Program-made: the position numbers and the translations under genes | Origin: Streptomyces sp. DH-12 | GTDB lineage: Bacteria > Actinomycetota > Actinomycetes > Streptomycetales > Streptomycetaceae | Assembly (NCBI RefSeq): GCF_002899455.1 | Contig: NZ_PPFB01000001.1 | Location: 5,493,001 to 5,557,000, forward strand | Reading direction: 5' to 3' | DNA: 64,000 bases | Notes under the pieces: model-generated | What the model was told of the DNA's origin: nothing | The model's database searches: none | Seen by the model: the letters and a program-made list of their open reading frames with translations, nothing else | Shown here: positions 24,513-33,898 of the stretch, piece by piece | Layout: each line of letters starts with the position of its first letter | How positions within the stretch are numbered: the stretch's first letter is position 1

Positions 24513-25268
24513 CCCGCACAGGTGCAGCAGCGCGGCGACCCCCCGGTACGGGTCCGTCCGCCCGGCCCGGTCCTCGACCGCCAGCACCGCGTCCAGGTCG
24601 TCCGGCAGCACCACGTCGTCCGCCACCGTGTCCGTGAAGATCCGCACGCCGTACCAGGTGTGCAGCGGCGCCCCGATCCCCGCGAGGGTCGACGTCAGCC
24701 GCTTCAGCCCGAACGACGCCGTCGGCGGGCAGAACGCCGCCAGCGCGCCCGCCCAGTCGCCGGACAGCCCCGCCCGCATCGCCGCCGCGTCGCCGTTGCG
24801 CACGAGCAGTGACAGCATCCCGCCGGGCGCCAGCATCCGGGCCACCCCCGCGAGCAGCGCGTCCGGCTCCTCCACGTCGCCCGTGAGCACGCCATGACAG
24901 AGCACGACGTCGAAGCTGCCCGGCAGGAAGTGCACCCCGGTGTCCCCGGCGTGACCCTCGATGATCCGCATCCGCTCCCGGATGCCCTCGGGCTCCCCGG
25001 CGAACGTCTCCCGGGCGGCCGCGATCGACGCGGCGTCCTGCTCGACGCCCGTCACCTGATGGCCGGCCCGGGCCAGCCGCAGCGCCTGCGCGCCCCGGCC
25101 CATGCCCACGTCGAGCACCCGCAGCCGCTTCCCGACCGGGAAGCGGCCGACTATCTGCTCCTCCAGCTGGCGGGCCACCAGCTCCTCACGGACGACGTCA
25201 CGCAGCCGGCCCGGCCCGCTCACCGGACCGGGCACCGCCGTGCCGTGCGCGAACGGGGTGGTGCTCAG
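24501..25268 (-). CDS. class I SAM-dependent methyltransferase (probable CTG start)
   Basis: A 255-residue methyltransferase if started at CTG 25268. The core is clear: LRVLDVGMGRGAQALRLARAGHQVTGVEQD (SAM-binding glycines and the acidic end of strand 2), FDVVLCHGVLTGDVEEPDALL and LAPGGMLSLLVRNGDAAAM, a layout like CmoM/SmtA-type enzymes. No ATG or GTG lies at the natural N-terminus. CTG at 25268 overlaps the upstream stop as CTGA and has GGGGAG five bases before it; the next candidate is GTG 25235, eleven codons inside, without a comparable site. It follows the DUF3043 gene directly and is presumably translationally coupled. Confidence 0.82.
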   Translation of the reverse strand: MSTTPFAHGTAVPGPVSGPGRLRDVVREELVARQLEEQIVGRFPVGKRLRVLDVGMGRGAQALRLARAGHQVTGVEQDAASIAAARETFAGEPEGIRERMRIIEGHAGDTGVHFLPGSFDVVLCHGVLTGDVEEPDALLAGVARMLAPGGMLSLLVRNGDAAAMRAGLSGDWAGALAAFCPPTASFGLKRLTSTLAGIGAPLHTWYGVRIFTDTVADDVVLPDDLDAVLAVEDRAGRTDPYRGVAALLHLCGVRG

Positions 25269-25864
25269 GGCCGCTCCCCGCGCTTCACCTGGGGCTTGGG
25301 CAGCCGCAGCCGGCGCATCTGGAGCGTGCGCATCAGCGCGTAGGCGACCGCGCCGCGCCGCTTCTCGTCCGGGAAGCGCTCGGCGAGCGTCTTCTTCAGC
25401 CGGAAGCCCGTCACGACCGAGTCGAGCACGATCACCGCGATGACGACCAGCCACAGCAGCAGCGCGACGTTCTGCAGCTGCGGCACCGGCACCATGCTCA
25501 GCACGAGGATGACCACGGCCAGCGGCAGGAACCACTCGGCGATGTGGAAGCCCGAGTCCACGTAGTCACGGGCGAACCGGCGCACCGGGCCCTTGTCGCG
25601 CACGGGCAGGTACCGCTCGTCGCCGCTGGCCAGCGCCTGACGCTGACGCTCCAGTGCGGCACGGCGCTCCTCGCGCTGACGCTTGGCGGCCTCCTTGCGC
25701 GACATCGTCGTGCTGGCCACGCTGCGGCGCTGCGACTGGGCCACGCTGCGCTTGGGTGTGGGGCGGCCCTTGGGGGCCTCGGGATGACGGGGCTGATGGG
25801 AGTCGGTCACCGTCGCCTTGTCGGCGACCGGTGCCTTCTCTTCCTTGGCGCGGCTACGGAACAC
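25265..25864 (-). CDS. DUF3043 membrane protein
   Basis: A 199-residue protein. The first 110 residues are charged and Lys/Arg/Glu/Gln-rich (VFRSRAKEEKAPVADK..., SRKEAAKRQREERRAAL), followed by two adjacent hydrophobic segments (FLPLAVVILVLSMVPV and NVALLLWLVVIAVIVLDSVV) and a basic C-terminus. This is the layout of DUF3043 proteins, common in actinobacteria and of unknown function. Start GTG 25864 is chosen from the usual VFRSRAK-type N-terminus; the frame is open upstream. Divergent from pspA across 295 bp, so both promoters are in that gap. Confidence 0.82.
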   Translation of the reverse strand: MFRSRAKEEKAPVADKATVTDSHQPRHPEAPKGRPTPKRSVAQSQRRSVASTTMSRKEAAKRQREERRAALERQRQALASGDERYLPVRDKGPVRRFARDYVDSGFHIAEWFLPLAVVILVLSMVPVPQLQNVALLLWLVVIAVIVLDSVVTGFRLKKTLAERFPDEKRRGAVAYALMRTLQMRRLRLPKPQVKRGERP

Positions 25865-26159
25865 AAAACCCAAGGGTACGGGGTGGCCGGGGTTGGACCA
25901 CAGCCCCGCGGGGAACGATCCGGCAACACCGGACGTCTCTCCTAGGACAGATGGGGACGTAGCGGGGGTCTCCGGGACGGCCGGCGGCCGCCACCCGGGA
26001 ACCACCTACTCCCTGCGCCGGATCAGGAGGGTACTCAGTCGTCCTTGGGGATGAGCGCATCAGTCCCCGGACAGTGCGGTAATGGATGCAGGGCCCGTAC
26101 TGTGGGTTCTGTCGCAGTCACTGGAGCTGGAGTCCGTCAGAAGGGGGCGCGCGAAGCCC

Positions 26160-26963
26160 ATGAGCGGTGTCATGAAGCGTATGGGGATGATCTTCCGCGC
26201 GAAGGCGAACAAGGCCCTTGACCGGGCCGAGGACCCGCGCGAGACCCTCGATTACTCGTATCAGAAGCAGCTGGAGCTGCTCCAGAAGGTCCGCCGCGGT
26301 GTCGCCGACGTGGCGACCAGCCGCAAGCGCCTGGAGCTCCAGCTCAACCAGCTCCAGTCCCAGTCGGGGAAGCTGGAGGACCAGGGGCGCAAGGCGCTCG
26401 CGCTCGGCCGCGAGGACCTGGCGCGCGAGGCCCTCTCCCGCCGCGCCGCGCTCCAGCAGCAGGTGACCGACCTGGAGACGCAGCACGCCACGCTCCAGGG
26501 CGAGGAGGAGAAGCTGACGCTGGCCGCGCAGCGGCTCCAGGCCAAGGTGGACGCCTTCCGCACCAAGAAGGAGACCATCAAGGCCACCTACACCGCCGCC
26601 CAGGCGCAGACCCGGATCGGTGAGGCCTTCTCCGGCATCTCCGAGGAGATGGGCGACGTCGGCCTGGCCATCCAGCGCGCCGAGGACAAGACCGCCCAGC
26701 TCCAGGCGCGGGCCGGCGCGATCGACGAACTGCTCGCCTCCGGCGCCCTCGACGACCCGTCCGGCATGCACAAGGACGACATCCAGGCCGAGCTGGACCG
26801 CCTCTCCGGCGGCACGGACGTGGAGCTCGAACTGCAGCGCATGAAGGCCGAACTGGCCGGCGGCGGCTCCGGCGACCGCCAGGCCCTGGAGGGCGGCCAG
26901 GAGCAGGCGCAGCCGCAGGCCCAGCAGCAGCCGCAGGACACCCCGCGCTTCGACAAGCAGTAG
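26160..26963 (+). CDS. pspA: PspA/IM30-family membrane stress protein
   Basis: A 267-residue, almost entirely helical coiled-coil protein. The amphipathic N-terminus (MSGVMKRMGMIFRAKANKALDRAEDP) is the membrane-binding helix of PspA/Vipp1/IM30, followed by heptad-rich helices (LDYSYQKQLELLQKVRRGVADVA, LSRRAALQQQVTDLE) to about residue 225 and a Gln/Gly-rich tail. PspA oligomers stabilise the inner membrane under stress. Start ATG 26160 follows GAAGGGGG. It is followed after 20 bp by pspAA and then by a two-component system and an RND exporter, so the set reads as an envelope-stress unit. Confidence 0.93.
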   Translation: MSGVMKRMGMIFRAKANKALDRAEDPRETLDYSYQKQLELLQKVRRGVADVATSRKRLELQLNQLQSQSGKLEDQGRKALALGREDLAREALSRRAALQQQVTDLETQHATLQGEEEKLTLAAQRLQAKVDAFRTKKETIKATYTAAQAQTRIGEAFSGISEEMGDVGLAIQRAEDKTAQLQARAGAIDELLASGALDDPSGMHKDDIQAELDRLSGGTDVELELQRMKAELAGGGSGDRQALEGGQEQAQPQAQQQPQDTPRFDKQ

Positions 26964-26983
26964 CCCACGCCGAGGAGGGCGAC

Positions 26984-27265
26984 ATGATCGTACGGATCAT
27001 GGGGGAGGGGCAGGTGACGCTGGCGGAGAGCCGGCTCCCCGAGCTGGACGAGCTGGACGAGGAACTGCTCGCCGAGATGGAGAACGGCGACGGGCCCGGC
27101 TTCCGCGCGACGCTGCGGGCACTGCTGGACAAGGTGCACGAGCTGGGCGAGCCGGTGCCGGACGACTCCCTGGAGCCGTCCGACCTCATCCTCCCGTCCC
27201 CCGACGCCACCCTCGAGGAGGTCCGTGACCTCCTCACCGACGACGGCCTCGTCCCGGGGACCTGA
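26984..27265 (+). CDS. pspAA: PspA-associated protein PspAA
   Basis: A 93-residue acidic protein (MIVRIMGEGQVTLAESRLPELDEL...), matching the PspAA family found next to pspA in actinobacteria. It starts 20 bp after the pspA stop with GAGGAGGGCGAC before the ATG, so it is co-transcribed and efficiently translated. No enzymatic motif. It is presumed to partner with PspA, from context only. Confidence 0.88.
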   Translation: MIVRIMGEGQVTLAESRLPELDELDEELLAEMENGDGPGFRATLRALLDKVHELGEPVPDDSLEPSDLILPSPDATLEEVRDLLTDDGLVPGT

Positions 27266-27375
27266 GGCGTCCCCGGGACCACCCGGTCCGATCGTCCGCG
27301 AGAAGGCCGTCCGCAGAGAGGGGGGGGACCGGGGCCGCGCCGCACGGGCGTCCGCTCCGGTCACCGCAACCAGCC

Positions 27376-28599
27376 GTGAGCACCCTGACACGCGCCCGGC
27401 GCCGGGCGCGGGCCCACCCGGCCGCCATGGACACGGCGCTGGCCGCCAGCGTCCTGCTGTGCATGGTCGCCGGGTCCTTCGTCGACCCGCACGGCCCCGA
27501 AGGGGTCCGCTGGGGCCTGCGCACCCCGGACGCGCTCAGCCTGGTCCTGATGACGCTCGGGGCCGCCGCGCTCGTCCTCCGGCGCCGCGCGCCCCGCACG
27601 GTGCTCGGTGTGTCCGGCGGCCTCTCCGTCGTCGAGTCCGTCACCGGCGACCCCCGCGCCCCCGTCGCCATGTGCGCGGTCGTCGCCCTCTACACGGTGG
27701 CCGCCTCCACCGACCGCCCCACCACCTGGCGGCTCGGTCTGCTCACCACGACCGTCCTCACCGGCACCGCGATGGCCGCCGGACCCCTGCCCTGGTACGC
27801 CCAGGAGAACCTGGCGATCCTCGCCTGGACCGGCATCGGCGCCACCGCGGGGGACGCCGTCCGCAGCCGCCGCGCGTTCGTCCGGGCCATCCGGGAGCGC
27901 GCCGAACGGGCCGAACGCACCCGCGAGGAGGAGGCCCGCCGCCGGGTCGCCGAGGAGCGCCTGCGCATCGCCCGCGACCTGCACGACGTGGTCGCCCACC
28001 ACATCGCCCTGGTCAACGTCCAGGCCGGGGTCGCCGCCCACGTCATGGACAAGCGGCCCGACCAGGCCAAGGAGGCCCTCGCCCACGTCCGTGCGGCCAG
28101 CCGCCACGCGCTCGGCGAACTGCGCGCCACCGTCGGCCTGCTGCGCCAGTCCGGCGACCCCGAGGCGCCCACCGAGCCCGCCCCCGGCCTCGACCGCCTC
28201 GACGAGCTCGCCGCCACCTTCCGCAACGCCGGACTCCGCGTCGAGGTGGCCCGCGCCGACCAGGGCACCGAACTGCCCGCCGCCGTCGGCCTGGCCGCGT
28301 ACCGGATCGTCCAGGAGGCGCTGACCAACGTGCAGAAGCACGCCGGGACCGGCGCGCGCGCCGAGGTCAGCGTCGTACGCGTCGGACCGCACATCGAGGT
28401 CACCGTGCTCGACGACGGCGGCGACGAGGGCCACGCCCCCACCCCCGGCGGCGGGCACGGACTGCTCGGCATGCGCGAACGCGTCACCGCGCTGCGCGGC
28501 ACCCTCACCACCGGCCCCCGCTACGGCGGCGGCTTCCGCGTGCATGCGATCCTTCCCGTCGAGCCCCGCACCTCCGCCGCCCCCGGCAGCCGCCCGTGA
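27376..28599 (+). CDS. sensor histidine kinase, NarL/DesK type
   Basis: A 407-residue membrane kinase. About five hydrophobic segments occupy residues 15-165 with little extracellular loop, then the HisKA_3 dimerisation domain with phosphoacceptor His203 in RIARDLHDVVAHHI, and a short HATPase_c with the N box YRIVQEALTNVQKHAG and the G boxes LDDGGDEG and GGGHGLLGMRERV. The lack of an extracytoplasmic domain suggests it senses membrane state, in keeping with pspA upstream. Start GTG 27376. Its partner response regulator begins 22 bp downstream. Confidence 0.9.
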   Translation: MSTLTRARRRARAHPAAMDTALAASVLLCMVAGSFVDPHGPEGVRWGLRTPDALSLVLMTLGAAALVLRRRAPRTVLGVSGGLSVVESVTGDPRAPVAMCAVVALYTVAASTDRPTTWRLGLLTTTVLTGTAMAAGPLPWYAQENLAILAWTGIGATAGDAVRSRRAFVRAIRERAERAERTREEEARRRVAEERLRIARDLHDVVAHHIALVNVQAGVAAHVMDKRPDQAKEALAHVRAASRHALGELRATVGLLRQSGDPEAPTEPAPGLDRLDELAATFRNAGLRVEVARADQGTELPAAVGLAAYRIVQEALTNVQKHAGTGARAEVSVVRVGPHIEVTVLDDGGDEGHAPTPGGGHGLLGMRERVTALRGTLTTGPRYGGGFRVHAILPVEPRTSAAPGSRP

Positions 28600-28621
28600 C
28601 CGACGCCCCGCTGGAGCCCGC

Positions 28622-29335
28622 ATGACGATCCGCGTCCTGCTCGCCGACGACCAGGCACTGCTGCGCAGCGCCTTCCGCGTCCTGGTCGACTCCGAGCCGG
28701 ACATGGAGGTGGTGGGCGAGGCGTCCGACGGCGCCGAGGCCGTCCGGCTGGCGCGCGAACACCGGCCCGACGTGGTCCTCATGGACATCCGCATGCCCGG
28801 CACCGACGGGCTCGCCGCCACCCGCGAGATCAGCTCCGACCCCGCGCTCGACGGGGTGCGGGTGGTGATACTGACGACCTTCGAGGTCGACGAGCACGTG
28901 GTCCAGTCGCTGCGGGCCGGCGCCTCCGGCTTCCTCGGCAAGGGCTCCGAGCCCGGCGAGATGCTCCACGCGGTCCGCGTCGCCGCCGGGGGCGAGGCAC
29001 TGCTGTCCCCGCAGGCCACCAAGGGCCTGATCGCCCGCTTCCTCGCCCAGGAGGGCCCGCCCGGCCCCGACCGCGACCCGGAGCGCGCCGAGCGGCTGGA
29101 CTCGCTCACCGTGCGCGAGCGGGAGGTGCTGGTGCAGGTCGCCGGCGGCCACTCCAACGACGAGATCGCCGAACGCCTCGAGGTCAGCCCGCTCACCGTG
29201 AAGACCCACGTCAACCGCGCCATGGCCAAGCTGGGCGCCCGCGACCGGGCCCAACTCGTGGTGATCGCCTACGAGTCCGGGCTGGTCCGTCCGAGGACGG
29301 ACCGGGCACAGCCGGGTGTACTGCGCCCGGAGTAG
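28622..29335 (+). CDS. NarL/LuxR-family response regulator
   Basis: A 237-residue regulator. The receiver spans residues 1-120 with the acidic pocket (LLADDQ, Asp9/Asp10), phosphoacceptor Asp55 in VVLMDIRMPG, the switch Thr in VVILTTF, and Lys in GFLGKGS. The C-terminal LuxR helix-turn-helix is LTVREREVLVQVAGGHSNDEIAERLEVSPLTVKTHVNRAM. It is paired with the kinase immediately upstream. Likely targets are the pspA operon and/or the exporter downstream, which is inference from position. Confidence 0.93.
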   Translation: MTIRVLLADDQALLRSAFRVLVDSEPDMEVVGEASDGAEAVRLAREHRPDVVLMDIRMPGTDGLAATREISSDPALDGVRVVILTTFEVDEHVVQSLRAGASGFLGKGSEPGEMLHAVRVAAGGEALLSPQATKGLIARFLAQEGPPGPDRDPERAERLDSLTVREREVLVQVAGGHSNDEIAERLEVSPLTVKTHVNRAMAKLGARDRAQLVVIAYESGLVRPRTDRAQPGVLRPE

Positions 29336-29471
29336 GCGCCGCGTGAAGATATCGGACCTCGGGACCACGGATCGGCCCCGGGCCATGCCCCAGGGTGTAG
29401 AGCGGGCCGCTCGCTGTGCGCGCGCCCGTCTGCCGGACTTTCGCCGCTCCACGGAAAAGAGACCCTGACCC

Positions 29472-32400
29472 ATGTCCTGGCTGTCCAGATTCAGCCTCGC
29501 GCAACGGGCGCTGATCGGACTGATGTCGATCATCGCGCTCGTCTTCGGGGCGATCGCGATACCCCAGCTCAAACAGCAGCTCCTGCCCACCATCGAACTG
29601 CCCATGGTCTCCGTGATCGCGCCCTACCAGGGCGCGTCGCCGGACGTGGTGGAGAAGCAGGTCGTCGAACCCATCGAGGACAGCCTGGAGGCCGTCGACG
29701 GCATCTCCGGCGTCACCTCGACGGCGAGCGAGGGCAACGCCGTGATCATGGCGTCCTTCGACTACGGCAACGACACCCAGCAGCTCGTCGCCGACGTGCA
29801 GCAGGCCGTCAACCGGGCCGGCGCCCGGCTGCCGTCCGAGGTGGACCCGCAGGTCGTCGCCGGCTCCACGGACGACATCCCGGCCGTGGTGCTCGCCGTC
29901 ACCTCCGACAAGGACCAGCAGGCGCTCGCCGATCAGCTGGACCGCACGGTGGTGCCCGCGCTGAAGGGCATCGACGGCGTCGGCCAGGTCATGGTGGACG
30001 GCGTACGGGACCTTCAGGTCACCGTCGTGCCCGACGACGCGAAGCTCGCCCGGGCGGGCCTCACCACGGCCTCCGTCGCCCAGGCCCTCCAGGCCGGCGG
30101 CGCCACCGTCCCGGCCGGCTCCTTCGACGAGAACGGCGCCAACCGCACCGTCCAGGTCGGCGGCGGCTTCACCTCGGTGCGGCAGATCCAGGACCTGATG
30201 GTCACGGCCGGCCCCGGCGAGGGCAAGCCGGTCCGCCTCGGCGACGTCGCCACCGTCCGGCAGGAGGAGGCGAGTTCCGCCTCCCTCACCCGCACCAACG
30301 GCAAGCCCAGCCTCGCCGTGCTGGCCACCATGGACCACGACGGCAGCGCGGTCGCCATCTCCGAGGCCGTCGAGAAGGAGCTGCCCGGGCTGCGCGAGGA
30401 CCTCGGCGACGACGCCACCCTCACCGTGGTCGCCGACCAGGGCCCCGCCGTCTCCAAGGCCATCGACGGCCTGACCACCGAGGGCGCGCTCGGTCTGGTC
30501 TTCGCCGTGCTGGTGATCCTCGTCTTCCTCACGTCGGTCCGCTCCACCCTCGTCACCGCGGTGTCCATCCCGCTGTCGGTGGTGCTCGCGCTGATCGTGC
30601 TGTGGACCCGTGACCTGTCCCTGAACATGCTGACCCTGGGCGGTCTGACCATCGCCATCGGCCGGGTCGTGGACGACTCCATCGTCGTCCTGGAGAACAT
30701 CAAGCGGCACCTCGGCTACGGCGAGGAACGCCACGCCGCGATCATGAAGGCGGTGCGCGAGGTGGCCGGCGCGGTCACCTCCGCCACGCTCACCACCGTC
30801 GCCGTCTTCCTGCCGATCGGCCTGGTCGGCGGCATGGTGGGCGAGCTGTTCGGCTCCTTCAGCCTCACCGTCACCGCCGCGCTGCTGGCGTCCCTGCTGG
30901 TGTCGCTGACGGTCGTGCCGGTGCTGTCGTACTGGTTCCTGCGGCCGCCGAAGGGCACCCCGGAGGACGCCGAGGAAGCCCGCCGGCTGGCCGAGGAGAA
31001 GGAGGCCAGGAGCCGCCTGCAGCGCGCCTACGTGCCCGTGCTGCGGTTCGCCACCCGGCGCCGGCTGGCGAGCCTGGCCATCGCCGTGGTCGTGCTGATC
31101 GCCACCTTCGCCATGGCCCCGCTGCTGAAGACCAACTTCTTCGACGCGGGCGAGCAGCAGGTCCTGACCGTCCGTCAGGAGCTGGAGCCCGGCACCAGCC
31201 TGGCCGCCACCGACGCCCGGGCGAAGAAGATCGAGAAGCTGCTCTCCGACACCGAGGGCGTCGAGGACTACCAGGTGACGGTCGGTTCGTCCGGCTTCCT
31301 GGCGGCCTTCGGCGGCGGCACCGACACCAACCAGGCGAGCTACCAGGTCATGCTGGAGGAGTCCGCCTCCTCCGACGAGGTGCGGGACAGCATCGAGAAG
31401 GGCCTCGCCGAGCTCGACGGCATCGGCACCACCGTCGTGGCGGCCGGTGACGGCTTCGGCGGCCAGGACGTCAGCGTGACCGTCAAGGCGGCCGACGCGC
31501 AGGCGCTGCGCAAGGCGGCCGAGCAGGTCCGCGACGCGGTGGCCTCGCTGGACGACGTCACGGACGTCACCAGCGACCTGGCGCAGAGCGTGCCCCGCAT
31601 CTCGGTCGAACCCACCGACAAGGCCGCAGCGGCCGGCTTCGACGCCCAGACCCTCGGGATGGCCGTCACCCAGTCGGTGAAGGGCACTCCGGCCGCCAAG
31701 GCGGTCATCGGCGACGCGGAGCGGGACGTCGTGATCCGCTCGGCGCGGCCCGCCACGACCGTGGAGCAGCTGCGCAACCTGCGCCTCGGCCCGGTGAAGC
31801 TGGGTGACATCGCCACCGTCCGGCTGGTGGACGGCCCGGTCTCCATGACCCGGATCGACGGCCAGCGCGCGGCGACCGTCACCGCCCGCCCGGTCGGCGA
31901 GAACACGGGCGCCGTGGGCACGGAGCTCCAGAAGAAGATCGACGAGCTGACGCTGCCCGCGGGTGCGACGGCCGAGATCGGCGGCGTGACCGCGGACCAG
32001 GACGAGGCTTTCGTCAACCTGGGCCTCGCCATGCTGGCCGCCATCGCCATCGTGTTCATGCTGCTGGTGGGCACCTTCCGGTCGCTGGCCCAGCCGCTGA
32101 TCCTGCTGGTGTCCGTCCCGTTCGCGGCGACCGGCGCGCTCGGCCTGCTGCTGCTCACCGGCACCCCGATGGGCGTCCCGGCGATGATCGGCATGCTGAT
32201 GCTGATCGGCATCGTGGTCACCAACGCGATCGTGCTGATCGACCTGATCAACCAGTACCGCGCGCAGGGCCACGGCGTCATCGAGGCCGTGATCGAGGGC
32301 GGCCGGCACCGACTGCGGCCGATCCTGATGACGGCCCTGGCGACGGTCTTCGCCCTGCTCCCGATGGCGCTCGGCGTCACCGGCGAGGGCGGCTTCATCG

Positions 32401-32591
32401 CCCAGCCGCTCGCGGTGGTGGTCATCGGCGGCCTGATCACGTCGACCCTGCTCACCCTGCTCCTGGTCCCGACGCTCTACGCGATGCTGGAACTGCGCAA
32501 GGAGCGCCGCGCCCAGCGGCGCGCGGCCAAGCGGCAGGCGGCCTCCCGGCCGGAGTCCTCCTCCGACGAGGCGGCCGCGGCGCAGGTCTGA
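29472..32591 (+). CDS. RND (HAE1/AcrB-type) efflux transporter
   Basis: A 1039-residue exporter with the duplicated RND plan: one N-terminal membrane helix (ALIGLMSIIALVFGAIAIP), a large extracytoplasmic loop (QLLPTIELPMVSVIAPYQGASP, typical HAE1), helices 2-6 around residues 335-490 including the proton-relay motif GRVVDDSIVVLENIKRHL, then helix 7 near 540 and the second loop and helices to about 1015. AcrB-type pumps are characteristic of Gram-negatives, but single-component relatives such as Bacillus SwrC exist in Gram-positives; no membrane-fusion or outer-membrane partner is seen nearby. It follows the two-component system by 136 bp on the same strand. Ends at a perfect terminator. Confidence 0.92.
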   Translation: MSWLSRFSLAQRALIGLMSIIALVFGAIAIPQLKQQLLPTIELPMVSVIAPYQGASPDVVEKQVVEPIEDSLEAVDGISGVTSTASEGNAVIMASFDYGNDTQQLVADVQQAVNRAGARLPSEVDPQVVAGSTDDIPAVVLAVTSDKDQQALADQLDRTVVPALKGIDGVGQVMVDGVRDLQVTVVPDDAKLARAGLTTASVAQALQAGGATVPAGSFDENGANRTVQVGGGFTSVRQIQDLMVTAGPGEGKPVRLGDVATVRQEEASSASLTRTNGKPSLAVLATMDHDGSAVAISEAVEKELPGLREDLGDDATLTVVADQGPAVSKAIDGLTTEGALGLVFAVLVILVFLTSVRSTLVTAVSIPLSVVLALIVLWTRDLSLNMLTLGGLTIAIGRVVDDSIVVLENIKRHLGYGEERHAAIMKAVREVAGAVTSATLTTVAVFLPIGLVGGMVGELFGSFSLTVTAALLASLLVSLTVVPVLSYWFLRPPKGTPEDAEEARRLAEEKEARSRLQRAYVPVLRFATRRRLASLAIAVVVLIATFAMAPLLKTNFFDAGEQQVLTVRQELEPGTSLAATDARAKKIEKLLSDTEGVEDYQVTVGSSGFLAAFGGGTDTNQASYQVMLEESASSDEVRDSIEKGLAELDGIGTTVVAAGDGFGGQDVSVTVKAADAQALRKAAEQVRDAVASLDDVTDVTSDLAQSVPRISVEPTDKAAAAGFDAQTLGMAVTQSVKGTPAAKAVIGDAERDVVIRSARPATTVEQLRNLRLGPVKLGDIATVRLVDGPVSMTRIDGQRAATVTARPVGENTGAVGTELQKKIDELTLPAGATAEIGGVTADQDEAFVNLGLAMLAAIAIVFMLLVGTFRSLAQPLILLVSVPFAATGALGLLLLTGTPMGVPAMIGMLMLIGIVVTNAIVLIDLINQYRAQGHGVIEAVIEGGRHRLRPILMTALATVFALLPMALGVTGEGGFIAQPLAVVVIGGLITSTLLTLLLVPTLYAMLELRKERRAQRRAAKRQAASRPESSSDEAAAAQV

Positions 32592-32604
32592 CCCCGCGGA
32601 ACCC

Positions 32605-32652
32605 GCGAAGGCCCTCGCCCGGCACCGGAAGGTGCCGGGCGAGGGCCTTCGC
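32605..32652. terminator. perfect 22-bp hairpin terminator (bidirectional)
   Basis: The arms 32605-32626 and 32631-32652 are exactly complementary over 22 bp around the loop GGAA. It lies between the convergent RND exporter and nadA genes and is flanked by no T tract. Confidence 0.88.
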
Positions 32653-32673
32653 CGTGTGCGCCGTGTGCCGGAG

Positions 32674-33858
32674 TTACGGCAGCGCCAGCATGCGCTCCAG
32701 GGCCAGCTTCGCGAAGGCCTCCGTCTCCTTGTCGACCTCGATGCGGTTGACCAGGGTGCCCTCGGCGAGGGACTCCAGGGCCCAGACCAGGTGGGGGAGG
32801 TCGATGCGGTTCATGGTCGAGCAGAAGCAGACCGTGCGGTCGAGGAACACGATCTCCTTGTCCTCGGACGCGAAACGGTTCGCCAGGCGCCGGACCAGGT
32901 TCAGCTCGGTGCCGATGGCCCACTTGGAGCCCGCCGGGGCCGCCTCCAGGGTCTTGATGATGTACTCGGTCGAGCCGACGTGGTCCGCCGCGGCCACGAC
33001 CTCGTGCCGGCACTCGGGGTGCACCAGGACGTTGACGCCCGGGATGCGCTCACGGACCTCGTTCACCGAGTCCAGGCTGAAGCGGCCGTGCACCGAGCAG
33101 TGGCCGCGCCACAGGATCATCTTCGCGGCGCGCAGCTCCTCGGCGGTCAGACCGCCGTTCGGCCTGTGCGGGTTGTAGACGACGCAGTCCTCCAGGGACA
33201 TCCCCATGTCCCGCACCGCCGTGTTGCGGCCCAGGTGCTGGTCGGGGAGGAAGAGGACCTTCTCGCCCTGCTGGAACGCCCAGTCCAGGGCGCGCCTGGC
33301 GTTCGACGAGGTGCATATCGTGCCGCCGTGCCTGCCGGTGAAGGCCTTGATGTCGGCGGAGGAGTTCATGTACGAGACGGGGACGACCTGCTCGGCGATC
33401 CCGGCCTCGGTCAGCACGTCCCAGCACTCGGCCACCTGCTCGGCGGTGGCCATGTCCGCCATGGAGCAGCCGGCCGCGAGGTCCGGGAGGACCACCTTCT
33501 GGTCGTCGCCGGTGAGGATGTCGGCGGACTCGGCCATGAAGTGCACACCGCAGAACACGATGTACTCGGCCTGCGGGCGCGCGGCGGCGTCCCGCGCCAG
33601 CTTGAAGGAGTCGCCCGTGACGTCGGCGAACTGGATGACCTCGTCCCGCTGGTAGTGGTGGCCGAGCACGAAGACCTTGTCCCCGAGCTTCGCCTTGGCC
33701 GCGCGGGCGCGCTCCACCAGATCCGGGTCGGACGGCGAGGGGAGGTCGCCGGGGCACTCCACACCGCGCTCGCTCCTCGGGTCGGCCTCACGGCCGAGGA
33801 GCAGCAGGGCGAGGGGCGTCGGCTGGACGTCGAGCTCCTGGGGCTGGGCGGTGGTCAC
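32674..33858 (-). CDS. nadA: quinolinate synthase
   Basis: A 394-residue 4Fe-4S enzyme condensing iminoaspartate and dihydroxyacetone phosphate to quinolinate in de novo NAD synthesis. Signatures are VLGHHYQRDEVIQFADVTGDS, FCGVHFMAESADIL (Cys103), RGHCSVHGRF (Cys254) and CFCSTMNRIDLPHL (Cys344/Cys346), which include the three cluster cysteines. Start: two GTG codons compete. The inner one (33858) has AGAAAGG nine bases upstream, whereas the outer (33867) abuts that AGAAAGG directly, so I chose the inner. It is monocistronic; nadB and nadC are not beside it. The upstream AT-rich region holds a promoter framed by inverted repeats. Confidence 0.95.
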   Translation of the reverse strand: MTTAQPQELDVQPTPLALLLLGREADPRSERGVECPGDLPSPSDPDLVERARAAKAKLGDKVFVLGHHYQRDEVIQFADVTGDSFKLARDAAARPQAEYIVFCGVHFMAESADILTGDDQKVVLPDLAAGCSMADMATAEQVAECWDVLTEAGIAEQVVPVSYMNSSADIKAFTGRHGGTICTSSNARRALDWAFQQGEKVLFLPDQHLGRNTAVRDMGMSLEDCVVYNPHRPNGGLTAEELRAAKMILWRGHCSVHGRFSLDSVNEVRERIPGVNVLVHPECRHEVVAAADHVGSTEYIIKTLEAAPAGSKWAIGTELNLVRRLANRFASEDKEIVFLDRTVCFCSTMNRIDLPHLVWALESLAEGTLVNRIEVDKETEAFAKLALERMLALP

Positions 33859-33898
33859 GGCACGCACCCTTTCTGTTCTGGCGACTTCTCGTCGAATT

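Noticed and set aside
29211..32309. 1032-residue minus-strand open frame across the RND gene.
   Set aside because: Antisense shadow rich in Gly, His, Gln and Arg; the plus strand shows the real transporter.
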